This document shows positions 21,106 through 32,833 of a stretch of 64,000 nt of DNA, in pieces. The notes under the pieces are model-generated. The model was given only the letters and a program-made list of their open reading frames with translations. It searched no databases and was not told the origin of the DNA. This DNA comes from Pseudovirgaria hyperparasitica. Taxonomy: Eukaryota; Ascomycota; Dothideomycetes; Acrospermales; Acrospermaceae. How positions within the stretch are numbered: the stretch's first letter is position 1; every line of letters starts with the position of its first letter. The stretch is from the NCBI RefSeq assembly GCF_010093815.1, contig NW_022985553.1, forward strand, positions 902,133 to 966,132. Direction: 5' to 3'. The position numbers were made by a program, and so were the translations under genes.

Positions 21106-24100
21106 GGACTGACGGATTTAGTGGTTGGGGAGGTTTGGGGGTATGGGGGTTGGGCAGGTAGGTATGTCGTGTGTGTATGTTTATTTATTAGAAGTAGGGA
21201 TGAGGATGCCGAAGTCAGAGCGAGACGGATGTGTGGAGGAATGGTGCCTGGGTAATCAGCTCATGTTCACATCGAGTTGTGTTGCATTGTCGTCTTGATA
21301 CATTCCAAGTCGATCTGTTCAGGTCCTATTCCACTCCTCGCACTACACGTCCCAGCCGGGCATCACCTCCCAGTCACCAGGAACTCAAATCTACCCATCC
21401 ATATGCGCATGCACATTCAACCACAAACCTCGCACACGCAGACCCGAATCCGAATACTCACTTTCTATCAACAACACACGACGATCATCCCGCACCGCAC
21501 TGCACCTCCGTACCCTAACACCACACGAAAAACCGAAAATGCTACGCTACGCTGCAGTACCATCGTGTCGACCTCCTACAACAAACTATCCCTCTACGTC
21601 AAACGTCGAATACAGCCACTAACTGCCATCTCAAGTCTATTCTTGAACCTATTTCTTCGCACTATCTCGGCCGCTGCTGATTAGGCTCCCTCTACCATTT
21701 AATACCCTTGCCCATCCATCTCATCTAGCCCCCCTGCTCCCTGCCCCCTGCCCTTCCTTCCTACCCCGTGCCCCCCCCATCCCTAGCGCTCATCACTTTG
21801 GCCCTTTCCAAAACATCCCTTTCTAGAGCATGGCTTGCTTATACATACTGTACACATGCCGGGTGTAAATCAGTAGCCTCGGCTGCTCTATCCTTGTCCT
21901 ATCTTGTGTCAACCCCCTGTCCATCTATCCTGCCATCCCTCCATCTATCAATCCCGTCCATCCTTACCATCCATCTATTCACCAGCATGTATATATATAT
22001 ATAAATAGTATATAAATAGCCCACACCCTCAAAGAGCCCGCACCCGCACCGCACCGTGCGCACGCCCACACACACGCACACCCCGGACCCACGTCCGCAG
22101 CAGCACGCCCCATGCTAACAAGCCTACATGCATGCATGCATTATGTCGCACATTAGCCCCACCAGAGACTGACTCGGGCCTACTTCAACGGCGGTGGTAT
22201 AGAACCGGGGAAAGGCAGGATGCCCGGGCGGGCACGGGCGCGGGGGGCCTTGCAACGTGCCGGATGCCGGTGTGGTGTGTGGTGTGGTGTGGGTGTACGG
22301 CGAGATCGTTCTTTGGGTTGGGGGGACGTGGCGTGGGCGCGGTGCGGGAAGGATGTTTTGACAGCGGGCTGGCTGTGTTTGTGTGAGTGGGGTTTGGGGT
22401 TTGTGTGTTGTATGGAGTTGGAGTCGGGATTTGTGTGTGTATGTGTGGTGGTGGTTGTACATTTTGACGAAGATGGGTAAGGATGCAGACTTGCGGCTGG
22501 ATTGGGGAGTATGTGTTGTTGCTTCAGTGAGTTTGTGCAGAGGTGTAGGGTAGGGAGTGCTGGAAATGCGTGTGCCAATTGACCTTCACTTCAGTCTACC
22601 TCTGGCAATCAACAATCCGGCTTCCTCGTCTCTCAAAGGCCCGAGAGAATCGGATACGGACAAGGTGGAGTCGACACGAGTCAGCGATCAATATGGTCGG
22701 TCTCTGTAGCGACCTAGACTGTAGGTGAGAGAGTTGCACAAAGTGAGCAATGGAAAGGTGCAAAAGTCTGCGGTGGCACGCGCTCAACGGTCGCTAGGGC
22801 AGGACCGGGATATGCATGGGTGAATGGTCGTTTCGGGGTTGGTTGATTAGGTGTGTACCACGCGATGAGTGGGAACTGTGTTTGTGGACGGGACAGGGCA
22901 AGATGGGGCAGGGAGATGATCTGCGTGGTGGCTATTTCATGATGATGGCGTGCATCAGCCTTGCTTACATGCTTGAGGTACGAGTACCCGGGATAGAAGC
23001 AGACAACATACCAAGTCTGGCGACGACGTTGAATGAGGAGGAGGAAAGAGGAAGAAGAGGAAGAGGAGGATGAACCCAGCACAGGGACAAGGCAGCCTCC
23101 ATGTTAATCCTAACCAACAACGTGACACCCCAGCGGCACAGAACAAGCAAGCAAATGCCCGCGGCCGCGCTGAAGAAAGTGAAAAGGGGCGTCTGCATCT
23201 TCGCTGATCCGAAGATGAGCCCCCTTGCTACATCACATTACATACAAGGACTGCCCTATGCATTTTTGCGATTGAGTGCCTTACAGACCAGGCTCTCTCT
23301 CTCGACGGAGCGCCCTCCGAACGCACATGCGGATGGAGGCTGAACAGGCACGATCGGACGCTGCATCTCACCTCTTCTATCCGTTCTACTCTATATCTCT
23401 TACCACTAATGCATGCATGCAGACCACACTCTCCACACACCCAAAGCAAACCTTCACAGGAACTACAACCCATCGTCCCCACACATACACACATGACAGC
23501 AACGCCGAAAAGCCGTAGATCGGATATTCGTTCGTCAGCGTATTGACATACCAGTCAGTCCCAGCCGTCCTGGAAAGGAAAGGAACGAAACGCGCATATC
23601 CCCAACCCCCGTCCCCGAGCTGCGCAACGGCTGCGGAACACTGCACTCCACGACAGCAGCCGGGGGCACAGCAGTGCCTGACTGACTGACTGACTGACAG
23701 ACTGACAGCGGGTGATGGCGTACGTGCGACGTTGAACGGGCTGCTGTGTCTTGTCTTGTCTAGTCTAGTCCTGTCTTCCTCGCTCAGTCGGGAAGTGGCT
23801 ACGTAGGTACGGTATGTACGGTAGGTACTAACGAACGGCACACACACTCCACGAAGCCGGCGGGCGTGGTAATTAGTAAACTCGCAACGAGGCACTCTGC
23901 ACAGAACATAGACCCGTATATCCGATTTGTGTACACTACCAATATGTGCTCGATCGCTCGATGCAAAAACATCAGAGGCGACGATGGACGACAAATTAGC
24001 GCCGATGTTCACCCCCTTACCCCCCTGATCCCTGGGCCTCCTGGACCCCTGACCCCTGAATCCTTGAACTTCCTCCTTGCCTGCCTGCCTGCCACACAGC

Positions 24101-24177
24101 CACGCAATCCCTGCGAGAATAGAGCAGATCAGACCAGGAACTCCAGCCTTGTAATAGATGGATGCGTCGTCGGTCGT

Positions 24178-24209
24178 GCCCCCCGCACGAAGCTCATCGT
24201 GCGGGGGGC
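24178..24209. repeat. Perfect 13-bp GC-rich inverted repeat (hairpin)
   Basis: Arms 24178-24190 and 24197-24209 are exact reverse complements, with a run of six C in one arm and six G in the other, around a 6-nt loop AGCTCA. RNA or single-stranded DNA from either strand would form a very stable stem. It lies in the gene desert with no adjacent gene end, so it is not obviously a transcription signal. Confidence 0.7.
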
Positions 24210-24501
24210 GTGATGCAATGTCTGCTTGTTGTTTGTGAGATCGACGCGTAAAGAGGACTATTTCGTTTTGCTGTGTTGCAGGGCTGTTGGGATGGAAATG
24301 GCAATAGAGATCGATGATCGTACTGTGCTGTGTGCTGTGCTGTAAACTGTACTCTGGGCGGGGATAGGATCAGCGCAAGCAAGAATTCACGCCCGTTCGT
24401 TCGTCGCCAAAAGTATCCATCCATCCATTCGTCTCCCTGCTCACGAATATAGTACCAGACTCAGCGAACGAGCCATGCTAATGCCAATGCGGCGTGTACA
24501 G

Positions 24502-24545
24502 TCTTGTCTTGTCTTGTCTCGTCTTGTCTTGTCTCGTCTTGTCTG
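24502..24545. repeat. GTCTT/GTCTC pentanucleotide array
   Basis: Tandem 5-bp units reading GTCTT with occasional GTCTC variants. A shorter related run lies near 23748. Confidence 0.7.
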
Positions 24546-25017
24546 GCCCGGGCGTGTATGGATGGGCTGTCTGGCTGTGTAGCTAGCTTCTTACCTAGAT
24601 CCTTCTACACTCCGTTCCACACTCCCTCCAAAGCCGATGTAGGAAATTATAGTAGACAAAAATAACAATAAGAATAAACCAAATTACGCATACAAACATA
24701 AGCGCGTGTATCATGGTCATTGTCATTGCCGTTCTGGTGTTACCTGCTGCTACTCCTCCGCAATATAACATACATATCCATATCCTTAAACATCCCCGGT
24801 CAGCCAGTCAGTGCGTGCAGGAGACGGGAGAGGTGGAAGCGTGGTATGCTCCGACTGCCGTGTGCGTGGATGTCTGTCTGTCTGTCTGTCTGTCACGTTC
24901 GTTCGTCATCAACCATCCGTCATTACTACGCAGTCCGACCCCATAACATTATAACGTAGCATCAAATACATTTTAGCACATCGCTATAGAAGAACACCGC
25001 TATAATGGATCAGCAGT

Positions 25018-25037
25018 ACCTAGCTAGCTAGCTAGGT
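25018..25037. repeat. 20-bp perfect palindrome ACCTAGCTAG/CTAGCTAGGT
   Basis: Self-complementary over 20 bp, built from CTAG steps, in non-coding DNA. It may be only a short CTAG tandem run. Confidence 0.6.
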
Positions 25038-25809
25038 CCGCGCCTCAACCGGGGGCATGGATCCCGCTTCCGTATATCCAAATCCAAACCCCCCATCATA
25101 ATCTATCTGCTCCGCTCTGTTCCCCGAAAGGAGTGTGGAAAGTAATAAATTAAAGGAAGTAAAAAAAAAAGAAAATTCCGACGATTCCACATACCCGCGC
25201 TCTTTTCTTTTGAAGGGGGGAAAGTGAATGATTATATGTTTCGCAGCGCAGAATGTGTGTGAGTGAGAGAGAGAGAGAGAGACAGACAAGAACAGGGAAT
25301 TATATTAGTATGTAAACAAACAATATGAAACCAGTGTGTGCTAGCCACCCCACCCACCCACCCACTCTCTCCCTCCCGGTGACAGGAAACGTATTCTAAC
25401 CGCCGAGTCTTAAAACGCCGGAAACCGCCTCCTCCCCCTAAAGATATGGAATGTTTGTTGTTGTTGTTGTAGTTGTAGTTGTAGTTGTAGTTGTAGAGAT
25501 TTGCTTGCGATTTTACCCGTGTGGTTTGTGATGATGTGATATTGAGAGCCGGAATGGGGCGATGACGGTGTTTGGCCCCCCCCCCAAAGAAAAAGCGAAT
25601 TACAATGATGATGATGATAATGATGATGGTAGAGCCGTTCGTATGATAGGCACGTATGTGAAACCCGAGCGCGAAGAAGAAGAAGTAGAACCAAAAGAAG
25701 AAAGAAGAAGCAGAATAGACAACGCCAACAAGAAAGAAACCAGTAAATCATACACCCAAACAAACCCCAAGCGCAGAACCACGCATAAAACCCAACCCAC
25801 CAAACCCCC

Positions 25810-26995
25810 TCACCCCATCTCCGGCGGCAACTGCAAAAAATGCAACGCATGCTCCGGCGACGGCGTAGCCTCCGGCGTATTAGTCGAGTAAAACCCAACC
25901 CTACCCTCTCCCAAGCCCACGCCCAACCCGCCCTTCCCATCCAACACGGCCTCCACCCCCGCACGCAACTCGCCCAACCCCTCAAACCGCGGCACCGCAT
26001 CCAAGCCAACCAACACCCCCCGAACCGCCTCCCGCAGCCGCGCAATCTCCGCCTTCCGAGCCTCATGCAGCCGAAACGAGAGATGGAGCACCTCCTCCTT
26101 CTTGCAGGGGATGCGCGCGACGTCGCTGTTGTGCTTGTTGAGGCGGGTGACGGGGGCGTAGGCGGGGCCGGCGTCGAGGAGCTCGTTGTAGTGCTTTTCC
26201 ATTTGGGCGCGGATGTCCTCGCGGGCGGTGCGCTCTTTGCCTGCTTTGCGGTTGGTGTCGGGGCGGGGGTCGACGAGGGAGGAGGGGGAGGGGGAGGGGG
26301 CGCTGGAGAGGGNNNNNNNNNNNNNNNNNNNNNNNNNNNNNNNNNNNNNNNNNNNNNNNNNNNNNNNNNNNNNNNNNNNNNNNNNNNNNNNNNNNNNNNG
26401 TGGTGGTGGTGGTGGTGGTGGTGGTGGGTTTTTTGATACGGCTGGCTTGTACGCTGGTGTAGCGGGCGTGGAGAGATGTGTTTGTGGTTGTGCGTGTGCT
26501 TTCACGTGTGCTGGTTGGGCTTTGGCTGAGTACCGGTCCGCATAGAGGGCTTCGGGGAGCGGGAGGCTCGTAGACGGGCGCGATTGGGCGTGCTGGGGCG
26601 TAGTTTGCGGTGGATAGATATGTAATCTTCTGATCGATCGGTGGGGCAGGCGACCGCGGGGCAGGTGAGCGTCCGTTGAAGGCATGAGCTTGGAGTGATG
26701 GCGATGTAGCCATTGTGATAGAGGGTAGGGTCAGAGATGGAAGTGATGCTCTCGCGTGAGGGTGCTGGTCCATGGCGGATGTCGATTGTGTGTGCCATGA
26801 ATTGCTGCTATCTGGCGACGTTCTACCACTCTGGAGATTGACACTCTCTGGTAATGAGTTTGATCGCATACCAGAGGTATACCGGTGAAGATCACTGGTA
26901 CTGTCAAGATCTGGAAGGCGTACCATCTTGGGACTTGCAGAGGGTACAGGCTTTTCCAAGTAAAGAGCTGTAGGAATTGGGGGGAAAGAGGGCAT
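25810..26995 (-). CDS. Hypothetical low-complexity protein, broken by an assembly gap
   Basis: Not recognised. The N-terminal part starts at the ATG at 26995 (MPSFPPIPTALYLEKP) and is rich in Ser, Pro and Thr, with phospho-site-like SP/TP pairs, until a (GGT/ACC)n run at the gap 26313-26399. Beyond the gap the likely coding frame resumes as LSSAPSPSPSSLVDPRPD, followed by a charged helical segment (KERTAREDIRAQMEKHYNEL, later KKEEVLHLSFRLHEARKAEI), ending at 25810. The two parts are in different frames as assembled, so the gap length is wrong modulo three, or an intron exists. The Ser/Pro-rich half plus amphipathic helices suggest a regulatory or scaffold protein, but no family is assigned. 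Product length cannot be stated. Confidence 0.5.
26313..26399. other. Assembly gap (87 N)
   Basis: Run of N flanked on the right by a GGT trinucleotide repeat and on the left by G-rich low-complexity sequence. The gap most likely represents an unresolved longer GGT/ACC repeat inside a coding region. Confidence 0.95.
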
Positions 26996-29047
26996 AAGAA
27001 CAATGACTTGGGGAAGATAGACAGAAGAGTCGGACTATGTAATGTTGAGAGCAAAAGATGAAAAGAATGCGAATTGGGAGATTATAGACTTGAGCCAAAG
27101 GTCTGTGTGTATATGTGTGTGTGTGTGCGTGTGCGTGTGCGTGTGTATTTGGGTATTTCACCAGCAGGTCCCCAATTAGCATCCGAACTGAGAGAGAGAG
27201 AGAGAGGAGCGCCATGCCATAAACACGGCCGTGTTGCAGGGCCGTTGGGGTATCCCAGGTCTACAACGGTCCCAGAATGCGAGGAACATCACAGGTAGTA
27301 CGACGGTCCCCAAAGAGGAAGACAAAGGGAACTTTAGACTGAGTGGAGCGACAGGGCAAGGCGAGTGAAGACGAGTAGGTAGCAGTCAGGCGCCCTTGCG
27401 TGAAGTTGCTGTGTGTGTGTGTGTGGTCAATGGCCACCAAGTTTGTTTGCGGCGCGCAGGGTCTCCGGAAGGCTCCATGAGTATCCGCGGCGGGATCAAC
27501 CTGGGATGAAGTGGGAACTCAGCTTGCACTGCATCCAGCGTGCTGTGAAGCTCTCTATGTATGGCATTCAGTCCGGTGTCGTGTGGAGTCGAGTCGAGCG
27601 GGAGAGAGACAGAGATAGAGAGCGGATGGAGAGCAATGCGGTGCAGGTTTCAACGGTTACTACTACCCATCTACGTTTCGTGGCTTAGCGGTAGCCGGTG
27701 GAGACATCTATTTCTCGCAGTTCTCTCTCCTCCTACGTATAATATAGCCTATAGAAAAGACTGGCTGTGCAGGATATTCGTTGAGCGGGTCTCCATTATC
27801 GCCGCAAAAAGAGTCAAAAAAGTGACGACGTCTCGGAATCCAAAGTGATGATCCTCAAATAGCACACGCAAGCAACCATGTAGCCAGGTCGCAGATTGGG
27901 TCTGTCTTCTGTCTGGCTGTCTGTCTGGCCTGACTGTCTGTCTGGCAAGCAACATGAGAAGTGACGATAATAGTAGTAGTGTTTGCACGCTCTACACGAA
28001 CATACAGCCAGCCTTGTGGGTGAACCGAGGCTCCATGTGCTTTGCTCTCTGTTTAGATTGCACGTTGTGCGAGTTGATAGGCAGTCAGCCAGTTATTGCG
28101 ATGCGAATGACTCTTGACGTGCCGATTCCTGTGTGACGAGGACGTCGTCTTCCTACCAAACATGTCCTGGAAGTGCGCACAAAGTACAAGGATGCGAGGA
28201 GCGTGATGGTGGCCTGCTCTCTCTGAGAGAGCAAGGCCTAGGTTGCGCAGGCCCCACAGCCGTTGGAGCGCAAGATTGCTTCAGACTCGTGCTCGTCGCA
28301 GAAAAGTGATGAACCGCATCTTCTCCCGTCCAATGCGGCACGATGCATGCTGGGCGGCGATTGATGAGGAATGAGTGGGGTGATGGAATAAATAGGCGAG
28401 CGGAGGGAGATGGGAAGACGAGGATGCATGGAAGATGGGCCATGCATGGAAGACGAGCATGGATGCAGGGATGATGGATGCTTTCAACGGCGAGACGACT
28501 CATCCAGCCACTATACACGAGTCAGGTATCATGTTCTTGAGGGCCTCCTTCAGACAGGCAGAACGCGTCTGTTAGGCGGATAGTGATATTGACCACGCAC
28601 TCAATAAACAACTCGGATACACTTGTCAGTGGATGATCAAAAAAGGAAAACGACTCATGTTGCTCAATCTGGACTAAGGCATATAGACATGGAACAAAAG
28701 GCGACGGCCAGAGAACTTCCCAGCAGACTTTCAAAGGAAACCATAACATCACCTGCCGCCACAGCTGTCGCGGCGAGATTCCCTTTGCCTGTTCGTTCTC
28801 TGGTCGTTTGATTAAAAGTATTCCCCAAAAGAGCCCGCCATAAAGCACGATGCTTTTCATGTGTTGAGACACACACCACCAGCGGGCGAACCGGTGGCAC
28901 ATCTCAAACGTCACGTCCGCTCTCCAAGCACAATGGGAATAAACACTTAGATGTTGCCCTCGTCGTTGTGCTAGAAACACCTCCATACCCGCCGTATTCG
29001 TATTAGTCTATGCATATGATGATGGATGCGGTAGTGCCAGCGTTTGT
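26996..29047. other. 2-kb intergenic region
   Basis: No convincing gene. It contains GT runs (27113-27145, 27408-27424), a GA run (27190-27206) and a fold-back at 28211-28238 with 8-bp arms (GCTCTCTC/GAGAGAGC) flanked by GGCC. It probably holds the promoter and leader of the minus-strand low-complexity gene and the 3' UTR of ECM33. Confidence 0.5.
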
Positions 29048-30342
29048 TTATAGCAGTGTGAACATGGCAAGGCCCGTCAGGCCCAGGAAGGCAGACATGC
29101 CGAGCTTGATAGCACCACTGCCTTCGTCAGAGTTGGAGGGGTTGCCGTTCAGGTTCTGCGGGTCGTCCTGGCTACCAGCGCAAGTGATTCCTCCGCGAAG
29201 AGGCTTGCCGTCACCAGTCAGACCGTCATAGTAGTCACAGACGTCGGTGATGTTCTCTGAGCTCTGGAGGTTGAACTTGCCGTTAACCTTGTTCAACTTG
29301 GGGAGTGTGACACTGCGCCATTGTAAGCAATTGTCCTTGGATTTCGACTTGGGTCCAACTTACTTGGTGAAGTTTCCGGCAAGATCGACAGCAGCCTCGA
29401 CATCGGTCAATTCCGGGAAGTCAAGTTCCTTGAGTTCGGAGTTGCCACCAGCTGCAAGGTCTTCGCCCACCTTCTCGAGCAGAGGAAATGAGACATTGTT
29501 AAGCTTCTTGTTCTCAGTGAAGGATAGCGAACCAACAGTCGTCAAGTTGGGGCAAGCCAGATTCTCGAAAAGACTGTTTGTGAAGCCAAGTCCGCCCTCT
29601 ACTTCAACCAGAGATGAGAGATCGACCATCGAGACGGCAGTAAGCTGGAGCTTCTTGGCAGACAAAAGGTTACCAAACTGGGCCGAGGTTTCAGCGTTGT
29701 TATCCTGGACGGTAAGCTCAGTGGAGACGTTGGTGACCTTGATGGCAATCTCCTTGAGGTATGGGTTCTGGGCGATGATCAGAGTATCGACAGTCTCAAT
29801 GTTGATGCCTTCGAGGGTATTAAGCTGGGTGTTGCTGATGGTGATTGATTTGGCGTGGGTCAATTCCGAGGTGAAGCCAATGGAGCCGAGACTGGCCAGC
29901 GAAACCCATTTGAGGGAGTCTACGTCGGTCAATTTAGGGAAGCTCAACGAACCGAGCTGCGTGTCGGCCGTCAATCTGAACTCTCCACCAATCTTCTGGA
30001 GGTCGCTGGCACCCAACGAGCCGATGCCATTGTTCTCCTCCACGACGAGGTCACCAGTGATTTCCTTCAGGCCGCTGATCTGCACATCTCCAGAAACACC
30101 AGTGGCCATGGCAATGCTGCCGGTATAGGTCTTACACGAAGATAGGCCGGTGGCATCGGCATTGTTCTCGATTGTGGTAGTGGCCGAGTTACTGCATTTC
30201 TCGTCTTGAGCTGTGGCAGAGATTAGCTTTGTCCAAGGGGTTGGGCGACTACTGGCATCGAATCGAATCGGGCCCATGGTTGGTACGTACCAAAGACGGC
30301 AGCACTAGCGGCTAAAACGGGGAGGATGAATCTGAGAGACAT
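29048..30342 (-). CDS. ECM33: GPI-anchored cell-wall protein Ecm33
   Basis: Cell-wall organisation protein of the Ecm33/Sps2 family, bound to plasma membrane and wall through GPI. Exons in transcript order: 30342-30291, 30210-29364, 29312-29048 (1164 nt, 387 aa); introns 80 and 51 nt. Signal peptide MSLRFILPVLAASAAVFA with cleavage before QDEKC. The body is built of receptor-L/leucine-rich-repeat-like units (repeats of the type L-x-x-L-x-x-V and SLSFPKLTDVDSL). The C-terminus has an omega region (NPSNSDEGSGA) followed by a hydrophobic GPI signal LGLTGLAMFTLL. Loss in yeasts and aspergilli weakens the wall. Upstream lies a long pyrimidine tract (coding-strand CT-rich, about 30360-30715), typical of leaders of highly expressed fungal genes. 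Confidence 0.93.
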
Positions 30343-32322
30343 TGCGTTGATGATTCGAGTCGTATTAAGTCGTGAACTGAGCAAGTAAGGTCAGACTGAA
30401 GACTTCATAGCGAGGACTCCTGAGATGGATTATAATACATACCCGACAAGTGTTGATTAAAACTGCAAACGGATGGGGCGATGTGGACGCGACTGAATGC
30501 GGAGACAGAAAGATGCTGGAGCGAGAGTAGAGAAGAAGAGGAAAAGGACTGGAGTAAGAGGACAAACGAGAGTAGAAGAAGCCGAAGACAGGCGTGTGAA
30601 GAGAGAGGATGGGAAGGCGAGGCTGCGAACGTCGAAGCTGCCGAGTCAGAAGGATTGCGTGAAGTGATGATGAAGAGAAAGAGAGAGAGAGAGAAGATAC
30701 GAGGGAGGAAGTGAAGGGTTTGAGGAGAAAAGGAGAGGCGGCAAATCAATTGGTGCCAGGGCCAGGGTTGCCAAGGCGCTAGTGCTGAGAGGGACATTTA
30801 CTACTAAATTGGCATCAACAAGCATGAGCCATGATGTGAGCACGTTCCACGCCACACACACACACCACACGGCTTGTCACTGTCATCATTAATCAAGCAA
30901 GCTGTACATTATCGTTATTGTCCTGGTCTGGTCTACAGATAAAGCATGCTACTGTAATTATCAAAAAGACAATTGTAGTACACTGACGCTTCTTTGAATT
31001 ATCGGCTGTCTAAACTATGCCAACACACTATCTCCCCTATTGGCTTCTGCTCTCCATAACCCTTACCCCTTGGTTCGTGCAGGCAAACTATACTGGACGG
31101 CAAACTATACTGGACGAAATGCGACTATAGCCCCGTTGCCGTCTCGAAGAATGACCATCCTCATTCTACTGTACCTGAACACACATTATACCTAGGCAAA
31201 TCCTCCTCTCCCCATACATAGTAGACCAAGCTTCCGATCATTCGATCTTCAAGGAGTAGGATGAAGGTGAAGACAGCAGCAGCATTTCTGTAACACCACC
31301 ATACACGACCATTCGCCCCGCCAGCCAAACCACCCGCAGTCTCAAGGTCCAGCTCCAGATCACCACGTCATCTCCTCTCTGCCCACAAGACCGAGCGTAT
31401 CCGATCCTGATATCTTGTCTGATAAGCTGAGATGAAGAATTGTCATGTTACAATGCCAGATAGAGCGATAGCAGCCAGCTTGAACCAGACAGGGGATGCC
31501 ATGCCCATGCCCAATAGCACCAATTATGGATTGGTGTTTCAACGGGGCGCCATGCAGCGACTGTGGGTACAGTACAGCATCATCTCCTGCTGCTGCGCAC
31601 GCACGCACGCACAGCGGAATATTGCCTGATTTATTCCTACTCTTTTCTGCTTTGCTTTGCTACAGTGCTGTGGTGTCTGTCTGTCTATCTGCAGGAGAAG
31701 ATTGGCGTTGGTGATGGGCAGATAGATGACAACCACACTCACGTATTCGTGATGCGCAAAGGCATGACTGGCAGCTAAGAAGACAGACAGCTTTGCGCAT
31801 ACCGTCATGGTCGTCGTCGTCGTCGTCGCCGCCTTGCAGCCAAAACGCAAGTAAAACGCGCTTTTTCACAAGCTCGGCCTCGGAGTGGTGGCAGACAGGT
31901 CAAAGGGCAACAAAGCAGCCGACCAATCAGAGCGAGCGCAAGTCAAATTCCGGCCAAGCGTCCGTTCTTGAAACATCCATGGCGCGATCTGCAGGTAATT
32001 CGACTTGGAGTTGATAGTCTAGCGCGCTAGTCCCAGTTTGGCTAGACTGATGTCTGTCCGAGTCTAGCACGACCATTGAACATACTGTTCGCATCATTAC
32101 CGAATCTCCTGACCTGTTGCACACACATCCGTTTGGTACATGCGCATACATTATATTATGGTGTTATTATATGAGCGACGTCATTTACTTTGTTTGCGGC
32201 TCCGATATTTGGATCGTGATCACCATCATCATCATTGTCATGAGGATGTATAGACTGCGATTGCGATGAGCTATCAATACGCCCACCCATATAACTGCTA
32301 TCAGGCCCGAATTGCGCCCTCA
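30343..32322. other. Intergenic region upstream of ECM33
   Basis: About 2 kb. The part next to ECM33 (30360-30715) is strongly CT-rich on the ECM33 coding strand and probably forms its leader and promoter. The rest has simple repeats (GCAC at 31591, GTC/CGT at 31806) but no gene that I can support. Confidence 0.5.
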
Positions 32323-32646
32323 TCAAGCCTTCTTCCTTGTCACCACCCACCGACCCTCCTCCCTCGTAACCTCTTCTCCCTTCTTACCATCGCTAGGATC
32401 CTGTAGACGGACCGTATCTTGACTGTAACAGTCAGCTCTTCCCCCTCAGTTGGCACCTCGTCAACAAAAGGGCGTACTAGCTTCACTGGGTGGCTCAAGT
32501 ATAGCGGCAAGCAGTCCAACATGTTATGTCGAGGGCACAGTACAGTACGCAGCGGTATCACCCGCCACGCCACATAACGGGCGATGATACCTCCCGGCTT
32601 CGGCACAGTATACGGGAGCGTTGTCCTGGTCGACCTTGCCATTCAT
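32323..32646 (-). CDS. Possible small spliced gene (51-codon model)
   Basis: Tentative. A start at 32646 opens MNGKVDQDNAPVYCAEAG. A GT at 32590 and a good acceptor (CTGAC branch, TTACAG) ending at 32423 join it in frame to a hydrophilic tail (QDTVRLQDPSDGKKGEEV) that ends at 32323. Immediately upstream of the ATG the sequence CTGAC...CTCTCTATAG also looks like an acceptor, so this may be the 3' part of a longer gene starting closer to VPS29. An alternative unspliced frame of 100 codons (32642-32340) exists in the same place. No family was recognised. It lies just downstream of VPS29 on the same strand. Confidence 0.3.
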
Positions 32647-32833
32647 TCTATAGAGAGCACACAAGCAGGTCAGCCATCTTGGGGAACAGTCTCATGGATC
32701 AGAGGAGGTCCTGCAGCTTGTCATCTCACAAGCTATGTTTAGAACACCTTGAGCAACATGCGGCGGATGACTGTAGTATGCGCCGAGTACGCACACAAGT
32801 GGCATTCCATTGTAGATTGACCATCGCCTCCTC

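Larger units (their letters stand above)
19505..25809. other. 6.3-kb gene desert rich in microsatellites
   Basis: No convincing gene. The longest open frame (minus strand, 23386-24012, 208 codons) is low-complexity and has no domain. Strand composition alternates: C-rich and G-poor at about 19.9-20.6 kb and 21.3-22.1 kb, G-rich at 20.8-21.2 kb and 22.2-22.6 kb. It holds an AGAGTCA cluster, a perfect GC-rich hairpin, a 20-bp palindrome and simple repeats (CTGA at 23677, GTCTT at 24502, TGTC at 24875, GA at 25264, GTT/GTA at 25457). Long UTRs, non-coding RNA or distal promoter of neighbouring genes are possible. Confidence 0.55.

Noticed and set aside
22124-22578. Pro/His-rich minus-strand frames resembling secreted peptides
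   Set aside because: Purely low-complexity translation of a G-rich/T-rich plus strand, with no signal peptide.
23386-24012. 208-codon minus-strand frame in the desert
   Set aside because: Composition-driven, Cys/Arg/Ser-rich, interrupted by simple repeats, with no domain.
28522-28986. 154-codon minus-strand frame near ECM33
   Set aside because: Trp/Cys-rich, no family resemblance, in a microsatellite-rich intergenic stretch.
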